Shown here piece after piece: positions 17,396-27,497 of a DNA stretch of 64,000 bases (within the stretch, counting starts at the first letter, position 1; each line of letters opens with the position of its first letter). The position numbers were made by a program, and so were the translations under genes. Source of the DNA: Xanthomonas vesicatoria ATCC 35937. GTDB taxonomy: Bacteria > Pseudomonadota > Gammaproteobacteria > Xanthomonadales > Xanthomonadaceae. Below the pieces are notes generated by a model. It ran no database searches and was not told where the DNA came from. It saw nothing but the letters and a program-made list of their open reading frames with translations. The stretch lies in assembly GCF_001908725.1 (NCBI RefSeq), contig NZ_CP018725.1, positions 4,774,001 to 4,838,000 of the forward strand, given 5' to 3'.

Positions 17396-19060
17396 TCAGG
17401 CGCTCTGCAGCAACTTACGGGCCGCCGCGCGCGCTTCCTTGCTCACTTCCACGCCACCCAGCATGCGTGCCAGCTCTTCCTGGCGCGCCTGCGGGCCGAG
17501 CAGTTCGACCGCGCTTTGGGTCATGCCGTCCACCGGCGCCTTGCTGACCCGGTAGTGCGCATGGCCCTTGGCCGCGACCTGCGGCAAGTGGGTCACGCAC
17601 AGCACCTGGCGTTCTTCGCCCAGGGCCCGCAGCTTCTGGCCGACGATATCGGCCACCGCGCCGCCGATGCCCGAATCCACTTCGTCGAACACCATGGTCG
17701 GCACGCTGTCCAGCCCAAGTGCGGCCACTTCGATCGCCAGCGAAATCCGCGACAGCTCGCCGCCGGAGGCCACCTTGCGCAAGGCGCGTGGCGGCTGGCC
17801 GGCATTGGCGGCGACCAGGAATTCCACCCGCTCGGCGCCGTTGGGGTCCGGCCGTGCACTGTCGTGCGGCTGCAGCTGGATCAGGAATTGGCCGCCGCCC
17901 ATGCCCAGCTCGCCGATCAGCGTGGTGGTTGCGGCAGACAACGCCTCGGCGGCGGCGCTGCGACTGTCGCTGAGCACGCCGGCCGCGGCGCGCCAGACGC
18001 CGGTGGCGGATTCGATGTGCTTGTCCAGCTGCTGCAGGCGCTCGTCGGCGCCACGCAGGCTCTCGACCTCGGCGCTCAGATGGTCGCGGTGGGCGGCCAG
18101 CTCGTCCGGGGCGACACGGTGCTTGCGCGCCAGGTCGTGCAGGCGGCCGAGACGGCGCTCCATCGCTTCGAACTGGGCCGGGTCGGCATCCAGGTCGTCG
18201 CGCACGCGGTCCAGCAGCGCCAGCGCCTCTTCGATCTGGATCACGGCGCTGTCCAGCAGGGCGTCCACCTCTCCCAAGCGCGGTTCGTGCTCGGCGACAC
18301 GCGCCAGATCGTGGCGGCTGTCCTGCAACAAGCCCAGTGCCGACGCGCCGTCATCGCCGTTGAGTTGCTGGGCCACGCTGTCACAGGCGCTGATCAGTGC
18401 GGTGGCATGCGCCTGCCGGCGGTGATTGACGTCCAGGGCGGCGATCGCCGCCGGGTCCAGGTCTTCGCGTTCCAGCTCGCCGAGCTGGTGTTCCAGAAAG
18501 CCGATGCGGTCGGACACATCGCCCTGCGCCGACAGCGCATCGCGCTCGTCCAGCAGCGCCTGCCAGCGCTGGCTGGTCTGGCGCACCTGCTCGCGTTGGG
18601 CACTGTTACGGGCGTAGGCGTCGAGCAGGGCAAGCTGGCTGTTGCGGGCCATCAGTGCCTGGTGCTCATGCTGGCCGTGGATTTCCACCAGTTTCGAGGC
18701 CAGTTCGGCCAACTGCGAGGAGGTCACCGGGCGGCCGTTGATCCAGGCACGCGAGCCGCCGTCGGCGCGGATGATGCGCCTCAGCTGGCATTGGGCCTCG
18801 TCATCGAGCTCGTTGTCGGCTAGCCAGTTCAGGCCCGGGTGCTCGGCCGGCAACTGGAATTCTGCCGACAGCTCTGCGCGGTCGGCGCCATGGCGCACCA
18901 CGCCACTGTCGGCGCGCAGGCCGGACAGAAAGCCCAGCGCGTCCACCATCAGCGACTTGCCGGCGCCGGTTTCGCCCGATACCACGGTCATGCCCGGCCC
19001 GAATTCGAGCTCGGTGGCGCGGACAACGGCGAAATCCTTGATCGAGAGATGTCTGAGCAT
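17396..19060 (-). CDS. recN: DNA repair protein RecN
   Basis: 554 aa SMC-like ATPase for double-strand break repair, full length. Walker A GETGAGKS near residue 30, a long coiled-coil middle (about 150-360), then the C-terminal signature LSRISLAIEVAA and Walker B TMVFDEVDSGIGG. ATG 19060. Divergent from hrcA. I found no clear LexA box in the 118-bp gap. Confidence 0.97.
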   Translation of the reverse strand: MLRHLSIKDFAVVRATELEFGPGMTVVSGETGAGKSLMVDALGFLSGLRADSGVVRHGADRAELSAEFQLPAEHPGLNWLADNELDDEAQCQLRRIIRADGGSRAWINGRPVTSSQLAELASKLVEIHGQHEHQALMARNSQLALLDAYARNSAQREQVRQTSQRWQALLDERDALSAQGDVSDRIGFLEHQLGELEREDLDPAAIAALDVNHRRQAHATALISACDSVAQQLNGDDGASALGLLQDSRHDLARVAEHEPRLGEVDALLDSAVIQIEEALALLDRVRDDLDADPAQFEAMERRLGRLHDLARKHRVAPDELAAHRDHLSAEVESLRGADERLQQLDKHIESATGVWRAAAGVLSDSRSAAAEALSAATTTLIGELGMGGGQFLIQLQPHDSARPDPNGAERVEFLVAANAGQPPRALRKVASGGELSRISLAIEVAALGLDSVPTMVFDEVDSGIGGAVADIVGQKLRALGEERQVLCVTHLPQVAAKGHAHYRVSKAPVDGMTQSAVELLGPQARQEELARMLGGVEVSKEARAAARKLLQSA

Positions 19061-19178
19061 GGGGGTCGAGTGTGAATGCGTTGGGGAAGCTTAGGGGAGG
19101 AAGGTGGGGGCAGGGAGTCGGACGCTTGCCATCCCCGGGGCCAGACATTATCTATGCCCAGTCTCACCGGATGATCCC

Positions 19179-20231
19179 ATGCGCGCGTCCCAGTCCCCAA
19201 TGCTCGACCCCCGCGCACGCCAGTTGCTGCGCACCTTGATCGCGCGCTACATCCGCGATGGCGAACCGGTGGGCTCGAAAACCCTGGCCCAGCATGCCGG
19301 GCTGGATGTGAGCCCAGCGACCATCCGCAATATTCTGGCCGATCTGGAGGACGTGGGCCTGCTCAGCTCCCCGCATACCTCGGCCGGGCGTGTGCCCACC
19401 GCACACGGCTACCGGGTGTTCGTAGACAGCCTGGTGCAGATGCAGCCGCCCGGCGAGGAGGAAGTGCGCCGCCTGCGCGCGGAGCTGGCCAGCGGCAACG
19501 GCACCCAGTCGCTGCTGGGTAGCGCCTCGCAGATGCTGTCGGCGATGAGTCACTTCGTGGGGGTGGTCAGCGCGCCGCGCCGCGAGCAGTTTGCGTTCCG
19601 GCATATCGATTTCGTGGCGCTGGACGCACGCCGCGTGCTGGCGATCCTGGTGTTTGCCGACAACGAAGTGCAGAACCGGGTGATCGAGCCGCGCCGCGCC
19701 TACGAGCCGGCCGAGCTGGAACGGGTGGCCAATTACCTCAATGCTCAGTTCGCCGGGCGCGCGCTGTCCGATATCCGCGCCAGCCTCTTGCGCGAACTGC
19801 GCATGGCCAAGAACGAGATGGAGCAGCTGCTGGCCCATAGCGTGGACCTGGCCAGCGAGGCACTGGTGCCGGCCGATGCCGAGGACATGGTGATGGCCGG
19901 GCAGGCCCGGCTGATGGGCGTGCAGGACCTGTCGGACCTGGACCGGCTGCGCGAGCTGTTCGAAGCTTTCGCCAGCAAGCGCGAGATCCTGCAACTGCTC
20001 GAACGCACCATCCAGGCGCCGGGCGTGCGCATCTTCATCGGCGAAGAGACCGGCATGGTGTCGCTGGAAGACGTCTCGCTGGTCACCGCGCCGTACGCTG
20101 CCAACGGCCAGGTGCTGGGCGTGCTGGGGGTGATCGGGCCCAAACGCATGGCTTACGACCGGCTGATTCCGCTGGTGCAGACTGCCGCCCAGGTACTGGG
20201 CGCGGCGATGGAGCCGCCCGGGGTGCGATAA
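19179..20231 (+). CDS. hrcA: Heat-inducible transcription repressor HrcA
   Basis: 350 aa. ATG 19179 chosen; ATG 19200 ([14 protein letters not shown]) is an alternative. N-terminal winged helix with [31 protein letters not shown] and [27 protein letters not shown]-like middle and C-terminal [21 protein letters not shown]. HrcA represses chaperonin genes through the CIRCE element; no CIRCE copy is visible in this window, so its target lies elsewhere (groESL is usual). First gene of the hrcA-grpE-dnaK-dnaJ cluster. Confidence 0.97.
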   Translation: MRASQSPMLDPRARQLLRTLIARYIRDGEPVGSKTLAQHAGLDVSPATIRNILADLEDVGLLSSPHTSAGRVPTAHGYRVFVDSLVQMQPPGEEEVRRLRAELASGNGTQSLLGSASQMLSAMSHFVGVVSAPRREQFAFRHIDFVALDARRVLAILVFADNEVQNRVIEPRRAYEPAELERVANYLNAQFAGRALSDIRASLLRELRMAKNEMEQLLAHSVDLASEALVPADAEDMVMAGQARLMGVQDLSDLDRLRELFEAFASKREILQLLERTIQAPGVRIFIGEETGMVSLEDVSLVTAPYAANGQVLGVLGVIGPKRMAYDRLIPLVQTAAQVLGAAMEPPGVR

Positions 20232-20259
20232 CCGGCATCGATCGGCACGATGGTTTTTG

Positions 20260-20286
20260 CTTGAAACGCGCGCGGGCGCCCACATA
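20260..20286 (+). promoter_or_regulatory. Sigma-32 heat-shock promoter before grpE
   Basis: CTTGAAA at 20260-20266, 12-base spacer, CCCACATA at 20279-20286, very close to the RpoH consensus (CTTGAAA, CCCCATNT). It starts 46 bases before the grpE ATG end of the leader and would drive grpE-dnaK independently of hrcA. Confidence 0.8.
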
Positions 20287-20331
20287 CGGGGTGACGTTGG
20301 GGCGGGCGTTCCGCTTGCCCGGGAACTGCAT

Positions 20332-20850
20332 ATGAACCAAGACCACCCCGAATTCGATTCCGAAGACCTGTCCCAGAACCCACCCGAGACCGATCCGCTC
20401 AAGGCCGAGATCGAGTCGCTGCGCAGCGAGATCGCCCTGGTCAAGGCCGACGCCCTGCGTGAGCGCGCCGATCTGGAAAACCAGCGCAAGCGCATCGCGC
20501 GCGATGTCGAGAACGCGCGCAAGTTCGCCAACGAGAAGCTGCTGGGCGAGCTGCTGCCGGTGTTCGACAGCCTGGACGCCGGCCTGACCGCAGCCGGTAC
20601 CGAGCCCAGCCCGCTGCGTGATGGCCTGGACATGACCTACAAGCAACTGCTCAAGGTCGCGGCCGACAACGGCCTGACCCTGCTCGACCCGGTCGGCCAG
20701 CCGTTCAACCCGGATCAGCACCAGGCGATCAGCCAGGGCGAGGCCGACGGCATTGCGCCGGGCCATGTCGTACAGGTGTTCCAGAAGGGCTACCTGCTCA
20801 ACGACCGTCTGCTGCGCCCGGCCCTGGTGGTCGTGGCCAAGCACGACTGA
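20332..20850 (+). CDS. grpE: Nucleotide exchange factor GrpE
   Basis: 172 aa. ATG 20332; upstream in-frame codons overlap the heat-shock promoter and were rejected. Acidic N-terminus, long helix (about 20-75, with [37 protein letters not shown]) and the C-terminal beta-wing with GVVQ-type [25 protein letters not shown]. Exchanges ADP for ATP on DnaK. 142 bases before dnaK. Confidence 0.97.
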   Translation: MNQDHPEFDSEDLSQNPPETDPLKAEIESLRSEIALVKADALRERADLENQRKRIARDVENARKFANEKLLGELLPVFDSLDAGLTAAGTEPSPLRDGLDMTYKQLLKVAADNGLTLLDPVGQPFNPDQHQAISQGEADGIAPGHVVQVFQKGYLLNDRLLRPALVVVAKHD

Positions 20851-20992
20851 TCGGCAGCGCCCGGCTGAACTGCCGGGCGCGCCGTTGGAACACAGATGCG
20901 CACAGATGGCTTGAACACCTGCGCGCCACCCCCACATCTCAGCCAGACCCGGCGTCGCCGGACACAGCTACAGAATCATCAGGAGCGTATCC

Positions 20993-22918
20993 ATGGGCAA
21001 GATCATTGGTATTGACCTCGGCACCACGAACTCGTGCGTGTCGATCATGGACGGCGGCAAGGCCCGCGTCATCGAAAATTCCGAGGGCGATCGCACCACG
21101 CCTTCGATCGTCGCCTACACCAAGGACGGCGAAGTGCTGGTTGGTGCCTCGGCCAAGCGCCAGGCGGTAACCAACCCGAAGAACACCTTCTACGCGGTGA
21201 AGCGTCTGATCGGCCGCAAGTTCACCGACGCCGAGGTGCAGAAAGACATCTCGCACGTGCCGTACGGCATCCTCGCGCACGACAATGGCGACGCCTGGGT
21301 GCAGACCAGCGATGCCAAGCGCATGGCGCCGCAGGAAATCTCCGCGCGCGTGCTGGAAAAGATGAAGAAGACCGCTGAAGACTTCCTCGGCGAGAAGGTC
21401 ACCGAAGCGGTGATCACCGTGCCGGCATACTTCAACGACAGCCAGCGTCAGGCCACCAAGGACGCTGGTCGCATCGCCGGTCTGGACGTCAAGCGCATCA
21501 TCAACGAGCCGACTGCCGCAGCCCTGGCCTATGGCCTGGACAAGAATGGCGGCGACCGCAAGATCGCCGTGTACGACCTGGGCGGCGGCACCTTCGACGT
21601 ATCGATCATCGAAATTGCCGAAGTCGATGGCGAAAAGCAGTTCGAAGTGCTGGCCACCAACGGCGACACCTTCCTGGGCGGCGAAGACTTCGACAACCGC
21701 GTCATCGAATACCTGGTGGACGAGTTCAACAAAGATCAGGGCATCGATCTGCGCAAGGACCCGTTGGCGCTGCAACGCCTGAAAGATGCCGCAGAGCGCG
21801 CCAAGATCGAGCTGTCGACCAGCCAGCAGACCGAAGTGAACCTGCCGTACGTCACGGCCGATGCGTCGGGCCCGAAGCACCTCAACATCAAGCTGACCCG
21901 TGCCAAGCTCGAAGCGCTGGTGGAAGACTTGGTCAAGAAGTCGATCGAGCCGTGCCGCACCGCGTTGAACGACGCCGGCCTGCGCGCCAGCGACATCAAT
22001 GAAGTGATCCTGGTCGGCGGTCAGACCCGCATGCCGAAGGTGCAGCAGGCGGTTGCCGATTTCTTCGGCAAGGAACCGCGCAAGGACGTCAACCCGGACG
22101 AAGCGGTGGCCGTGGGCGCCGCGATCCAGGGCGGCGTGCTGGCCGGCGACGTCAAGGATGTGCTGCTGCTGGACGTGACCCCGCTGTCGCTGGGGATCGA
22201 AACCATGGGCGGCGTGTTCACCAAGATCATCGAAAAGAACACCACCATCCCGACCAAGGCCTCGCAGACCTTCTCCACCGCCGAGGACAACCAGTCGGCC
22301 GTGACCGTGCACGTGTTGCAGGGTGAGCGCGAGCAGGCCCGCTTCAACAAGTCGTTGGCCAAGTTCGATCTGTCCGGCATCGAGCCGGCGCCGCGCGGCA
22401 TGCCGCAGGTGGAGGTGTCGTTCGACATCGACGCCAACGGCATCCTGCATGTGTCGGCCAAGGACAAGAAGACCAACAAGGAACAGAAGGTCGAGATCAA
22501 GGCCGGGTCGGGCTTGTCGGACGAAGAGATCCAGCGCATGGTCGCCGACGCGGAAGCCAACCGCGAGGAAGACAAGAAGTTCCAGGAACTGGTGCAGACC
22601 CGCAACCAGGCCGATGGCCTCATCCACGCCACCCGCACCGCGATCACCGAGCATGGCAGCAAGGTCGGTGGCGATGTGATCGGCAAGGTGGAAGCGGCGC
22701 TGGCCGACCTGGAAACCGCCATGAAGGGCGACGACAAGGCGCAGATCGAAGCGCGCAGCAAGACCCTGGAAGAAGCCGGCCAGTCGCTGTATGCAGCGGC
22801 CGCCGCGGCAGAGCAGGGCGGCAACGCCGATGCGGCCAGCGGTAATGCACAGGCCTCCAAGGCCGCCGATGACGTGGTGGACGCCGAGTTCACCGAGGTC
22901 AAGGACGACAAGAAGTAA
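20993..22918 (+). CDS. dnaK: Chaperone protein DnaK (Hsp70)
   Basis: 641 aa, full length. ATP-binding [12 protein letters not shown] at the start, [13 protein letters not shown] and [11 protein letters not shown] in the nucleotide domain, substrate domain from about residue 390 ([17 protein letters not shown]), helical lid, and a C-terminal tail with [10 protein letters not shown] ending in [10 protein letters not shown]. Strong ribosome site CAGGAGCG before ATG 20993. The complementary strand is also open for almost its whole length, a well known artefact of dnaK genes. Confidence 0.99.
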   Translation: MGKIIGIDLGTTNSCVSIMDGGKARVIENSEGDRTTPSIVAYTKDGEVLVGASAKRQAVTNPKNTFYAVKRLIGRKFTDAEVQKDISHVPYGILAHDNGDAWVQTSDAKRMAPQEISARVLEKMKKTAEDFLGEKVTEAVITVPAYFNDSQRQATKDAGRIAGLDVKRIINEPTAAALAYGLDKNGGDRKIAVYDLGGGTFDVSIIEIAEVDGEKQFEVLATNGDTFLGGEDFDNRVIEYLVDEFNKDQGIDLRKDPLALQRLKDAAERAKIELSTSQQTEVNLPYVTADASGPKHLNIKLTRAKLEALVEDLVKKSIEPCRTALNDAGLRASDINEVILVGGQTRMPKVQQAVADFFGKEPRKDVNPDEAVAVGAAIQGGVLAGDVKDVLLLDVTPLSLGIETMGGVFTKIIEKNTTIPTKASQTFSTAEDNQSAVTVHVLQGEREQARFNKSLAKFDLSGIEPAPRGMPQVEVSFDIDANGILHVSAKDKKTNKEQKVEIKAGSGLSDEEIQRMVADAEANREEDKKFQELVQTRNQADGLIHATRTAITEHGSKVGGDVIGKVEAALADLETAMKGDDKAQIEARSKTLEEAGQSLYAAAAAAEQGGNADAASGNAQASKAADDVVDAEFTEVKDDKK

Positions 22919-23007
22919 GTCGTGATTTGGGAGTCGGGAGCGAGGATCGGCAAGCGCTAAAGCGCGCGCCCCTTCCTCCCGATATCCTCTACGCGTCGCG
23001 TCGCCAG

Positions 23008-23038
23008 GGCGGACCAGCAGCACGCTGTCCGCCTTTGC
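23008..23038 (+). terminator. Terminator or attenuator between dnaK and dnaJ
   Basis: GGCGGAC and GTCCGCC arms with a 12-base loop, followed by TTTGCGTTT. Located about 90 bases after dnaK and 43 before dnaJ, so it may reduce dnaJ expression relative to dnaK. Confidence 0.6.
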
Positions 23039-23080
23039 GTTTCAACCGAATCACGAATCACGAATCCCCAATACCGGCTT

Positions 23081-24211
23081 ATGAGCAAACGCGATTACTA
23101 CGAAGTGCTGGGCGTTGCCCGCGGCGCCAGCGACGACGAGCTGAAGAAGGCGTATCGACGTTGCGCCATGAAGCACCATCCTGACCGCAATCCGGGCGAC
23201 GCTGCGTCGGAGGCGATGTTCAAGGAGTGCAAGGAAGCCTATGAAGTGTTGTCGGACGGCAACAAGCGCCGTGCCTACGATGCGCATGGCCATGCGGCAT
23301 TCGAGCACGGCATGGGCGGTGGCGGTGGCGGGCCGGGTGGCCCGGATATGGGAGATATCTTTGGCGATATCTTCGGCAATATTTTTGGCGGTGGCGCCGC
23401 CGGTCCGCGCGCTGCGCGACGTGGCGCCGACGTCGGTTACGTGCTGGAACTGGATCTGGAAGAAGCCGTCGCGGGTATCGAGCGACGCATCGAGATTCCG
23501 ACACTGATCGAATGCGAGCCCTGCCACGGCAGCGGCTCGGAAGACGGCAAGGTCGAGACCTGCGCTACCTGCCATGGGCGTGGACAGGTGCGCATCCAGC
23601 GCGGCATCTTTGCCATGCAGCAAAGCTGCCCGCACTGCGACGGGCGCGGTACGCTGATCCAGAATCCGTGCAAGACCTGCCATGGTGCCGGTCGCGTGGA
23701 AGAGGACAAGGTGCTGTCGATCAAGGTGCCGGCCGGCGTGGACACCGGCGATCGCATTCGTCTGGCAGGCGAAGGCGAAGCTGGCCCTGCCGGCACACCT
23801 CCGGGCGATCTGTATGTGGAAGTGCGTGTGCGCGAGCATGCGATCTTCCAGCGCGACGGCGACGACCTGCATTGCGAAGTGCCGATCCGCATTTCGCAGG
23901 CGGCGCTCGGCGATACCGTGCGCGTTGCGACCCTGGGCGGCGAAGCGGAAATCCGTATTCCAGCCGAGACGCAGACCGGCAAGTTGTTCCGCCTGCGCGG
24001 CAAGGGCGTGCGTTCGGTGCGCAGCCGCAGCGAAGGCGATCTGTATTGCCGTGTCGTGGTCGAAACGCCGGTCAACCTGACGGCCGATCAGCGCGAGTTG
24101 CTGCAGCAGTTCGAGGCAACGTTCACCGGTGAGGATGCGCGTAAGCATTCGCCCAAGTCGGCCACCTTCATCGATGGCGTCAAGGGTTTCTGGGATCGCA
24201 TGACGTCGTAA
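23081..24211 (+). CDS. dnaJ: Chaperone protein DnaJ (Hsp40)
   Basis: 376 aa. J-domain with HPD (MKHHPDRN), Gly/Phe region rich in [24 protein letters not shown] pattern, four CxxCxGxG zinc motifs ([32 protein letters not shown]), then the two substrate-binding beta domains. Stimulates DnaK ATPase. The usual order after dnaK. Confidence 0.98.
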   Translation: MSKRDYYEVLGVARGASDDELKKAYRRCAMKHHPDRNPGDAASEAMFKECKEAYEVLSDGNKRRAYDAHGHAAFEHGMGGGGGGPGGPDMGDIFGDIFGNIFGGGAAGPRAARRGADVGYVLELDLEEAVAGIERRIEIPTLIECEPCHGSGSEDGKVETCATCHGRGQVRIQRGIFAMQQSCPHCDGRGTLIQNPCKTCHGAGRVEEDKVLSIKVPAGVDTGDRIRLAGEGEAGPAGTPPGDLYVEVRVREHAIFQRDGDDLHCEVPIRISQAALGDTVRVATLGGEAEIRIPAETQTGKLFRLRGKGVRSVRSRSEGDLYCRVVVETPVNLTADQRELLQQFEATFTGEDARKHSPKSATFIDGVKGFWDRMTS

Positions 24212-24641
24212 GCGACGTCAAGGGCAGTAAGGAACGCTGCCGAACAAGCCGTGCCTGCTCCTGTCGGGAGCGGGCGTGGAAGTTGGCGAGAATGAGCGAG
24301 GCAGTTGCGTTCTTAGTTGGAGGTCGCTAGAACTGCGACCTCAGGCTCCCGTAGCGGGACGAATCAGGCGATCGACATCCATCGCCACGCTCCAGCCTAT
24401 GCCGGCGTTACTCAGCGCTAGCGCGCCTTGTCAGGTCCCAACGTCTACCAAACACGTAGATGATGCAGCGCTTGAGAGTTCGGCGCTGATATTCGCTTGA
24501 TCGGTCGCCTCGAATGTCAGCTCCCATCTAGCAAGCATTTAATCAAAGCGCGGCGCATTGACCATCGCGCGGCGCCAAACACTCCACGCGCTCACGCATT
24601 GCGGCAGATAATGGGGGTCTTCTTTCACGACGGCGCCTCCC
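24212..24641. other. Intergenic stretch with successive hairpins
   Basis: 430 bases without a gene. It holds GCTCC-TGTCG-GGAGC (24257-24271) and the perfect 8-bp hairpin GAGGTCGC/GCGACCTC (24320-24342), then a short CCG-TAG-CGG stem. These may end dnaJ transcription or be repeat relics. Beyond about 24360 I see nothing. Confidence 0.55.
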
Positions 24642-25550
24642 ATGAGCGATGCAACCGACAGCCATCTCGTCCACGGTCGCCGCCAGCGCCCGGATGGTCC
24701 TTCGCCGATCGATGTGATCTCGGTGCAGTCGCAGTTGGTCTACGGCCATGCTGGCAATAGCGCTGCCGTGCCGCCGTTGCGCGCGCTTGGATTGCGTGTG
24801 GCCGAAGTGCCGACGACCTTGCTCAGTAACGCGCCGTTCTACGCTACCTTGCGCGGCCGTATCTTGCCCGCCGATTGGCTGGCCGATCTGCTGCTTGGTG
24901 CCACCGAGCGCGGTCTGCCGCAGCGGGCGCGCATGCTGGTCTCCGGCTATTTCGGCAGCCTGGCCAACGGCGAAGCATTCGCCGATTGGATTGAGCAGAC
25001 CCTGCCGCAGGCGCCGCAACTGCGCTACTGCCTGGATCCGGTGATCGGCGATACGCACACCGGCCCCTATGTCGAGCCGGGGCTGGAGCGCGTATTCGCC
25101 GAACGGCTGCTTCCGCATGCCTGGCTGGTCACGCCCAATGCGTTCGAGCTGGGACGCTTGACCGGTATGCCCAGCCTGGAACAGGACGACGCCATCGCTG
25201 CGGCGCGCGTGCTGCTCGCCCGCGGCCCGCAATGGGTGCTTGCGCACAGCGTTGCTGGAGCGACAGGCGAACTGGTGACATTGGCGATCAGCAACGACGC
25301 GGTCTATCGCTGGGCCAGCCCGCATCTGCCGGTCGACGTGGCCGGTACTGGCGATGTGCTGATGGCGCTGCTGATCGGCTTTTTGCTGCGCGATATGCCG
25401 TTCGAGCAGGCGGTAGGACACGCGCTCACCGGGGTGCACAGCGCGCTGGAGGCCACGCTGGCTGCAGGCTACGAAGAGTTCGACGTGCTGGCCGCCGCGC
25501 CGGCCGCACTCGCGGCGCTGCCGCGCTTTGCCGTCGAGCGCCTGGCATGA
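24642..25550 (+). CDS. pdxY: Pyridoxal kinase PdxY
   Basis: 302 aa ribokinase-like enzyme that phosphorylates pyridoxal in the B6 salvage pathway. Visible: SVQSQLVYGHAGNSAAVPPLRALGL (substrate site of PdxY), YCLDPVIGDTHTGPYV, VTPNAFELGRLTG, and the anion-hole motif VAGTGDVLMALLIGFLL. N-terminal 22 residues extend beyond E. coli PdxY. Stop overlaps the next start by ATGA. Confidence 0.93.
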   Translation: MSDATDSHLVHGRRQRPDGPSPIDVISVQSQLVYGHAGNSAAVPPLRALGLRVAEVPTTLLSNAPFYATLRGRILPADWLADLLLGATERGLPQRARMLVSGYFGSLANGEAFADWIEQTLPQAPQLRYCLDPVIGDTHTGPYVEPGLERVFAERLLPHAWLVTPNAFELGRLTGMPSLEQDDAIAAARVLLARGPQWVLAHSVAGATGELVTLAISNDAVYRWASPHLPVDVAGTGDVLMALLIGFLLRDMPFEQAVGHALTGVHSALEATLAAGYEEFDVLAAAPAALAALPRFAVERLA

Positions 25551-26677
25551 GTGCGCAGCCGGTCGTCGGCATCGTCGGCATTGCCGGCGCCTACGGACGC
25601 TGGCTGGAGCAGTTCCTGCGCACGCGCATGGGCTTGCAGGTGATCGGCTTCGATCCTGCAGGGAGCGGCGACATCGATGAAGCGACCCTGGCCCAGCGCG
25701 CGGATGTCCTGATTTTCTCCGCGCCAATCCGCCATACCGCTGCGTTGATCCAACGCTATGTGGGCCTTGCCGGCGCACGCGCCGCATCGCAGCTATGGAT
25801 GGACATCACCTCGATCAAACAGGCACCGGTCGCTGCGATGCTTGCATCGCAGGCAGACGTCGTCGGCCTGCATCCGATGACCGCGCCGCCCAAGTCGCCC
25901 ACCTTGAAGGGGAGGGTGATGGTGGTCTGCGAAGCGCGCCTGCAGCACTGGTCGGCGTGGGTGCAGACCTTGTACGCGGCACTCCAGGCAGAGTGCGTTT
26001 ACGCCACGCCCGAGCACCACGACCGCGTGATGGCCTTGGTGCAGGCGATGGTGCACGCCACGCATCTGGCCCAGGCCGGCACCCTGCGCGACTACGCACC
26101 GCTGTTGGGCCAATTGCAGGCGTTGATGCCGTATCGCTCCGCATCGTTCGAGCTGGACACGGCGGTGATCGCGCGAATCCTCTCGCTCAATCCATCGATC
26201 TACGAAGATATCCAGTTCGGTAACCCGTACGTCGGCGAAATGCTCGACCGCCTGCTGTGGCAGCTGCAGCAGTTGCGCGCGCTGGTGGCGCAAGGTGACG
26301 ATGCGGCGCGCGCGCAGTTCCGCAACCAGTTCCTGCACGCGAACGCGCAAGCACTGCAACACACCGCGCTGGCTGCAGGCAACTACACCTATGAACGCGT
26401 GGGCTACCTGCTGGCCGACCTCACCGAGTCACTGACCTTGAGTGTGTACTTGCCTGAGGACCAGCCCGGCTCGCTGCGCGCGCTGTTGCACATGTTCGAG
26501 CGGCACGGCGTGAATCTGTCATCGATCCATTCCTCGCGCACGCCGGGAGGTGAGCTGCATTTTCGTATCGGTTTCGAACCCATGAGTGACCGCGCCGCAT
26601 TGGCGGACGCCGCAAGTGAGATCGACCTGAGTGGAATTGGCCGCGTGCTGGAACGGTCGGATCGTGTGACAGGCTGA
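25547..26677 (+). CDS. Prephenate dehydrogenase with C-terminal ACT domain
   Basis: 376 aa from ATG 25547. N-terminal Rossmann fold with GIVGIAGAYGRWLEQFLR, then FSAPIRHTAALIQ, the conserved GLHPMTAPP, and the helical dimer domain with MVQ-type ALVQAMVHATHLAQAGTLRD. The last 85 residues (TLSVYLPEDQPGSLRALLHMFERHGVNLSSIHSSRTP) form an ACT domain, so tyrosine feedback is likely. Produces 4-hydroxyphenylpyruvate for tyrosine. Cotranscribed with pdxY through a 4-bp overlap; a functional link (PLP for the next aminotransferase) is inference. Confidence 0.9.
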   Translation: MSAQPVVGIVGIAGAYGRWLEQFLRTRMGLQVIGFDPAGSGDIDEATLAQRADVLIFSAPIRHTAALIQRYVGLAGARAASQLWMDITSIKQAPVAAMLASQADVVGLHPMTAPPKSPTLKGRVMVVCEARLQHWSAWVQTLYAALQAECVYATPEHHDRVMALVQAMVHATHLAQAGTLRDYAPLLGQLQALMPYRSASFELDTAVIARILSLNPSIYEDIQFGNPYVGEMLDRLLWQLQQLRALVAQGDDAARAQFRNQFLHANAQALQHTALAAGNYTYERVGYLLADLTESLTLSVYLPEDQPGSLRALLHMFERHGVNLSSIHSSRTPGGELHFRIGFEPMSDRAALADAASEIDLSGIGRVLERSDRVTG

Positions 26678-26817
26678 AGTGACTGTTGGCTTGTATGGGT
26701 GCCGGGGAGCCTTGGCTGGCATGCAGATGTGCTGCTCAGCAATGACGCAGCGTGGCATTTCTTACCCGCGGCGGTGTGCGCAGTGCGCGCTAATTTTCGA
26801 TTGAGAGGGAAACCCGA

Positions 26818-26865
26818 TTTCATCCACACGGGGTGTGGATGAAAGTTGCACAAGCATGTGGATAA
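26818..26865. promoter_or_regulatory. Palindrome and cluster of DnaA-box-like 9-mers
   Basis: 12-bp perfect inverted repeat (26818-26829 and 26833-26844, GGG loop). Each arm carries TCATCCACA, one base from the DnaA box TTATCCACA, and an exact box (TGTGGATAA on this strand) follows at 26857-26865. Three boxes in 46 bases in an intergenic region. Confidence 0.5.
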
Positions 26866-26903
26866 CGCACTGCAGCCCTTGCTGGGCAAGGGCTGGCGTC
26901 TGG

Positions 26904-26922
26904 TTGGTCAAAAAATGACCAA
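26904..26922 (-). terminator. Hairpin after the 64-aa gene
   Basis: TTGGTCA and TGACCAA arms with an AAAAA loop, 8 bases past the stop of the minus-strand small gene. No U-tract after the stem on that strand, so termination is uncertain. Confidence 0.35.
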
Positions 26923-26929
26923 GGAGCGC

Positions 26930-27124
26930 TTAGGGTGTGGAAAGCTGCAGTTCGCCGCCTTCGGTGATGAAGCGCTGGCCTTGTCGTTGCAAATGACGGC
27001 CGTCGGGAAGCTCGTAGCGCGGGGCGGGATGCATGCCCGTGCCAGTTTGTTGCTCGTCGCGAAATTCGATGATGACGTACGGTTCGCCATCTGCGCCGAT
27101 GGCGGGAAATTGCCGAAAAGACAT
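26930..27124 (-). CDS. Small hypothetical protein, 64 aa
   Basis: ATG 27124 follows an ideal ribosome site (GGAGG, 5-base spacing); the in-frame GTG two codons upstream overlaps that site. The protein MSFRQFPAIGADGEPYVIIE, followed by APRYELPDGRHLQRQGQRFITEGGELQL, looks like a compact beta protein in which the phrase YELPDGR..L suggests a small surface or regulatory domain. I do not recognise a named family. The good ribosome site and balanced composition support a real gene. Confidence 0.72.
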   Translation of the reverse strand: MSFRQFPAIGADGEPYVIIEFRDEQQTGTGMHPAPRYELPDGRHLQRQGQRFITEGGELQLSTP

Positions 27125-27497
27125 ATGCACCTCCGAAGGATTCCAAGGTTGCCGTGCGGACCATCGATACGCACGGCCAGCAGGCGGCTGGCATGCCGAG
27201 CATGCGCACGCGGATGTTATTCGGATGTCGTGATGGGAGGAGGCATTCGGCCGCAGGTCGAGTTCGCCAAGCGTGTCGACGAGGGGCTTCTCTGGTTGGT
27301 CTCAGCGCGTCGATTCGCGGGGTCGCCAGGCTCAACGCCGGGCAAGCGAAAAGGCATCTCAGTCTGCAACGCAGGCGCTGGGCGGCATTACGCGAGTTGC
27401 CACAAGTGTGCGGGATCGTCATGCCGTAAGACCTCGCGGGCACTGAAGGCGAGCGCGTTGGCTGTAAGCGGTGCAGAGCCCTTGGAGACGCAGCGCG
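27125..27497. other. Intergenic stretch without recognised gene
   Basis: 373 bases between the small gene and the TolC-like gene. Open frames on both strands are Arg/Cys-rich and inconsistent with coding. It should contain the promoter of the 64-aa gene, but no clear -35/-10 pair stands out. Confidence 0.55.

Noticed and set aside
17255..18823. 522-codon frame opposite recN
   Set aside because: Non-coding composition and full overlap with a well supported recN.
19061..19178. CIRCE element or sigma-32 promoter before hrcA
   Set aside because: I found no TTAGCACTC inverted repeat. CTTGCCA and ACATTATCT are present but fit the RpoH consensus poorly.
20939..23023. A 694-codon open frame opposite dnaK
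   Set aside because: Antisense frames over dnaK are a well known artefact (once mistaken for a glutamate dehydrogenase). The sense strand is clearly DnaK.
27154..27429. 91-codon frame on the plus strand near the TolC gene
   Set aside because: Arg/Gln-rich, no ribosome site and no pattern; the gap seems non-coding.
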